A stretch of 64,000 nt of DNA from Pseudomonas sp. BBP2017 (GTDB lineage Bacteria; Pseudomonadota; Gammaproteobacteria; Pseudomonadales; Pseudomonadaceae): positions 186,001 through 250,000 of the forward strand of contig NZ_PVZN01000002.1 in the NCBI RefSeq assembly GCF_003024385.1, written 5' to 3'. The first letter of the stretch is position 1; each line of letters starts with the position of its first letter. Shown here piece after piece: positions 63,176-64,000 of the stretch. The position numbers and the translations under genes were made by a program. The notes beneath the pieces were generated by a model that was given only the letters and a program-made list of their open reading frames with translations, ran no database searches and was not told where the DNA came from.

Positions 63176-64000
63176 TCACTGGCCAGTGGTCTGAACGATG
63201 GAAGGGGCGTCCTTGCCCGCGTTGTCGACCTGTACCTGGTCGCCTGGATTGACGTGCTGCAGTCCTTCGATCACCACCCGGTCCCCGGGCGCCAGACCTT
63301 CGCTGACGATCCAGCGGTTGTGTTGCACGCCGCCGAGCACCACCGGGCGCTCGCTGATGCGCTGCTGGGCATCGACCAGCAATACCCGTGGGTTGCCGGC
63401 GCTGTCACGCAAGATGGCGCGCTGCGGCACGCTGATACCTTGCTGCTTGATAGCCTGCTCCAGGCGTACGCGAATGAAGCTGCCGGGCAGCAGGTCGAGG
63501 TCCGGGTTGGGGAACTCGCTGCGCAAGGTGATCTGCCCGGTGCTCGGGTCGACACTGATGTCGGAGAACAGCAGCTTGCCCGGCAGCGGGTAGGGTGTAC
63601 CGTCATCCTGGATCAGGGTAGCGCCGGCCTGGTCCTGGCCCACCTGTTGCAGCTCGCCGGCGCGCAGGGCGCGGCGCAGGGCGGTGAGCTCGCGGGTCGA
63701 CTGGGTCACATCGGCGTGGATCGGGTCCAGTTGCTGGATGGTCGCCAGCGGCGTGCTCTCGTTCTCTCCCACCAAGGCACCTTCGGTTACCAAGGCGCGG
63801 CCGATGCGTCCGGAGATCGGCGCGGTGACGGTGGCGTAGCCCAGGTTCAGCCGCGCGCGCTCCAGCGTTGCCTTGGCTTCGGCGACGGCAGCGTCGGCCT
63901 GCATCAGCGCGGCGCGGGCGTTGTCGTGGTCCTGGCGGCTGACGGCGTTGATGGTGATCAGTTCACGGTAGCGCTGATCCTGCAGGCGTGCCTGGTAGCG
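63176..64000 (-). CDS. RND efflux periplasmic adaptor (partial, N-terminus outside window)
   Basis: The frame is open to the window edge at 64000 (RYQARLQDQRYREL at the edge) and reads 274 residues of a membrane fusion protein: coiled-coil hairpin, lipoyl half (LNLGYATVTAPISGRIGRALV), beta-barrel and membrane-proximal domain (EGLAPGDRVVIEGLQHVNPGDQV). It links the pump to an outer membrane channel. Signal and lipobox lie outside the window. First visible gene of the pump operon. Confidence 0.92.
   Translation of the reverse strand, partial: RYQARLQDQRYRELITINAVSRQDHDNARAALMQADAAVAEAKATLERARLNLGYATVTAPISGRIGRALVTEGALVGENESTPLATIQQLDPIHADVTQSTRELTALRRALRAGELQQVGQDQAGATLIQDDGTPYPLPGKLLFSDISVDPSTGQITLRSEFPNPDLDLLPGSFIRVRLEQAIKQQGISVPQRAILRDSAGNPRVLLVDAQQRISERPVVLGGVQHNRWIVSEGLAPGDRVVIEGLQHVNPGDQVQVDNAGKDAPSIVQTTGQ

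Noticed and set aside
61077..63194. 705-codon open frame opposite the RND pump gene
   Set aside because: Shadow of the pump gene; His/Gln/Gly-rich low-information translation with no recognisable fold.

Overview
The window is a 64 kb chromosomal segment from a Pseudomonas, most likely of the P. putida group. Signs are the high GC content, dispersed REP elements with the core GCGGGGCAAGCCCGC, an FpvA-type receptor with its FecI/FecR pair, an orphan CcoN, a FAN1 nuclease and typical Pseudomonas DUF3077 remnants. No rRNA or tRNA gene was seen.

Layout. (1) 1-1.4 kb: the end of one diguanylate cyclase, a decayed MFS gene and a second diguanylate cyclase. (2) 1.8-5.7 kb: a FecI/FecR/TonB-receptor iron signalling unit. 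(3) 6.1-13.3 kb: a large HD-GYP sensor, then an AT-richer stretch with an acyltransferase, an orphan histidine kinase and a TPR protein. (4) 13.4-27.6 kb: an accessory block bounded at both ends by a direct repeat that carries a 96-residue protein gene and a broken DUF3077 gene. It holds a copper resistance set (copABCD, copper chaperone, P-type ATPase, three small accessory proteins), a GFA-family protein, a nitrilase with a divergent HxlR regulator and an IS110-family transposase. (5) 27.8-32 kb: an alkyl sulfatase, a DUF3313 lipoprotein and a FadL-type porin, probably for use of alkyl sulfates. (6) 32.4-36.8 kb: a two-gene amino acid ABC module without ATPase, divergent from a homocysteine S-methyltransferase, then a HipBA-type toxin-antitoxin pair. 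(7) 37-39.2 kb: a LysR regulator divergent from an oxidoreductase. (8) 39.4-42.5 kb: a 29-codon ORF, an unrecognised 494-residue protein and a coupled MocR-like regulator that lacks the PLP lysine. (9) 42.7-46.6 kb: FAN1 plus a nuclease-DinG helicase behind a promoter overlapped by a LexA box. (10) 46.7-53.6 kb: phosphoglucomutase, pirin, a UvrD-type helicase and an orphan cbb3 oxidase subunit. (11) 54-58.8 kb: a four-gene operon coding for a PLP decarboxylase fused to an acyl carrier protein, an AMP-forming ligase, an alpha/beta hydrolase and a ribulose-phosphate epimerase paralogue. (12) 59-64 kb: a MarR regulator, MobA and an RND efflux pump with a truncated adaptor gene.

The best candidate for an undescribed system is the 54-58.8 kb operon. 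Its gene set suggests loading of an amino acid on a carrier domain, decarboxylation while tethered, and hydrolytic release. A perfect 20-bp palindrome sits at its predicted transcription start. The 39.4-42.5 kb unit, the SOS-controlled FAN1-helicase pair and the repeat-bounded copper block are the next most interesting. All functions are read from sequence motifs and recalled families; no database search was run.
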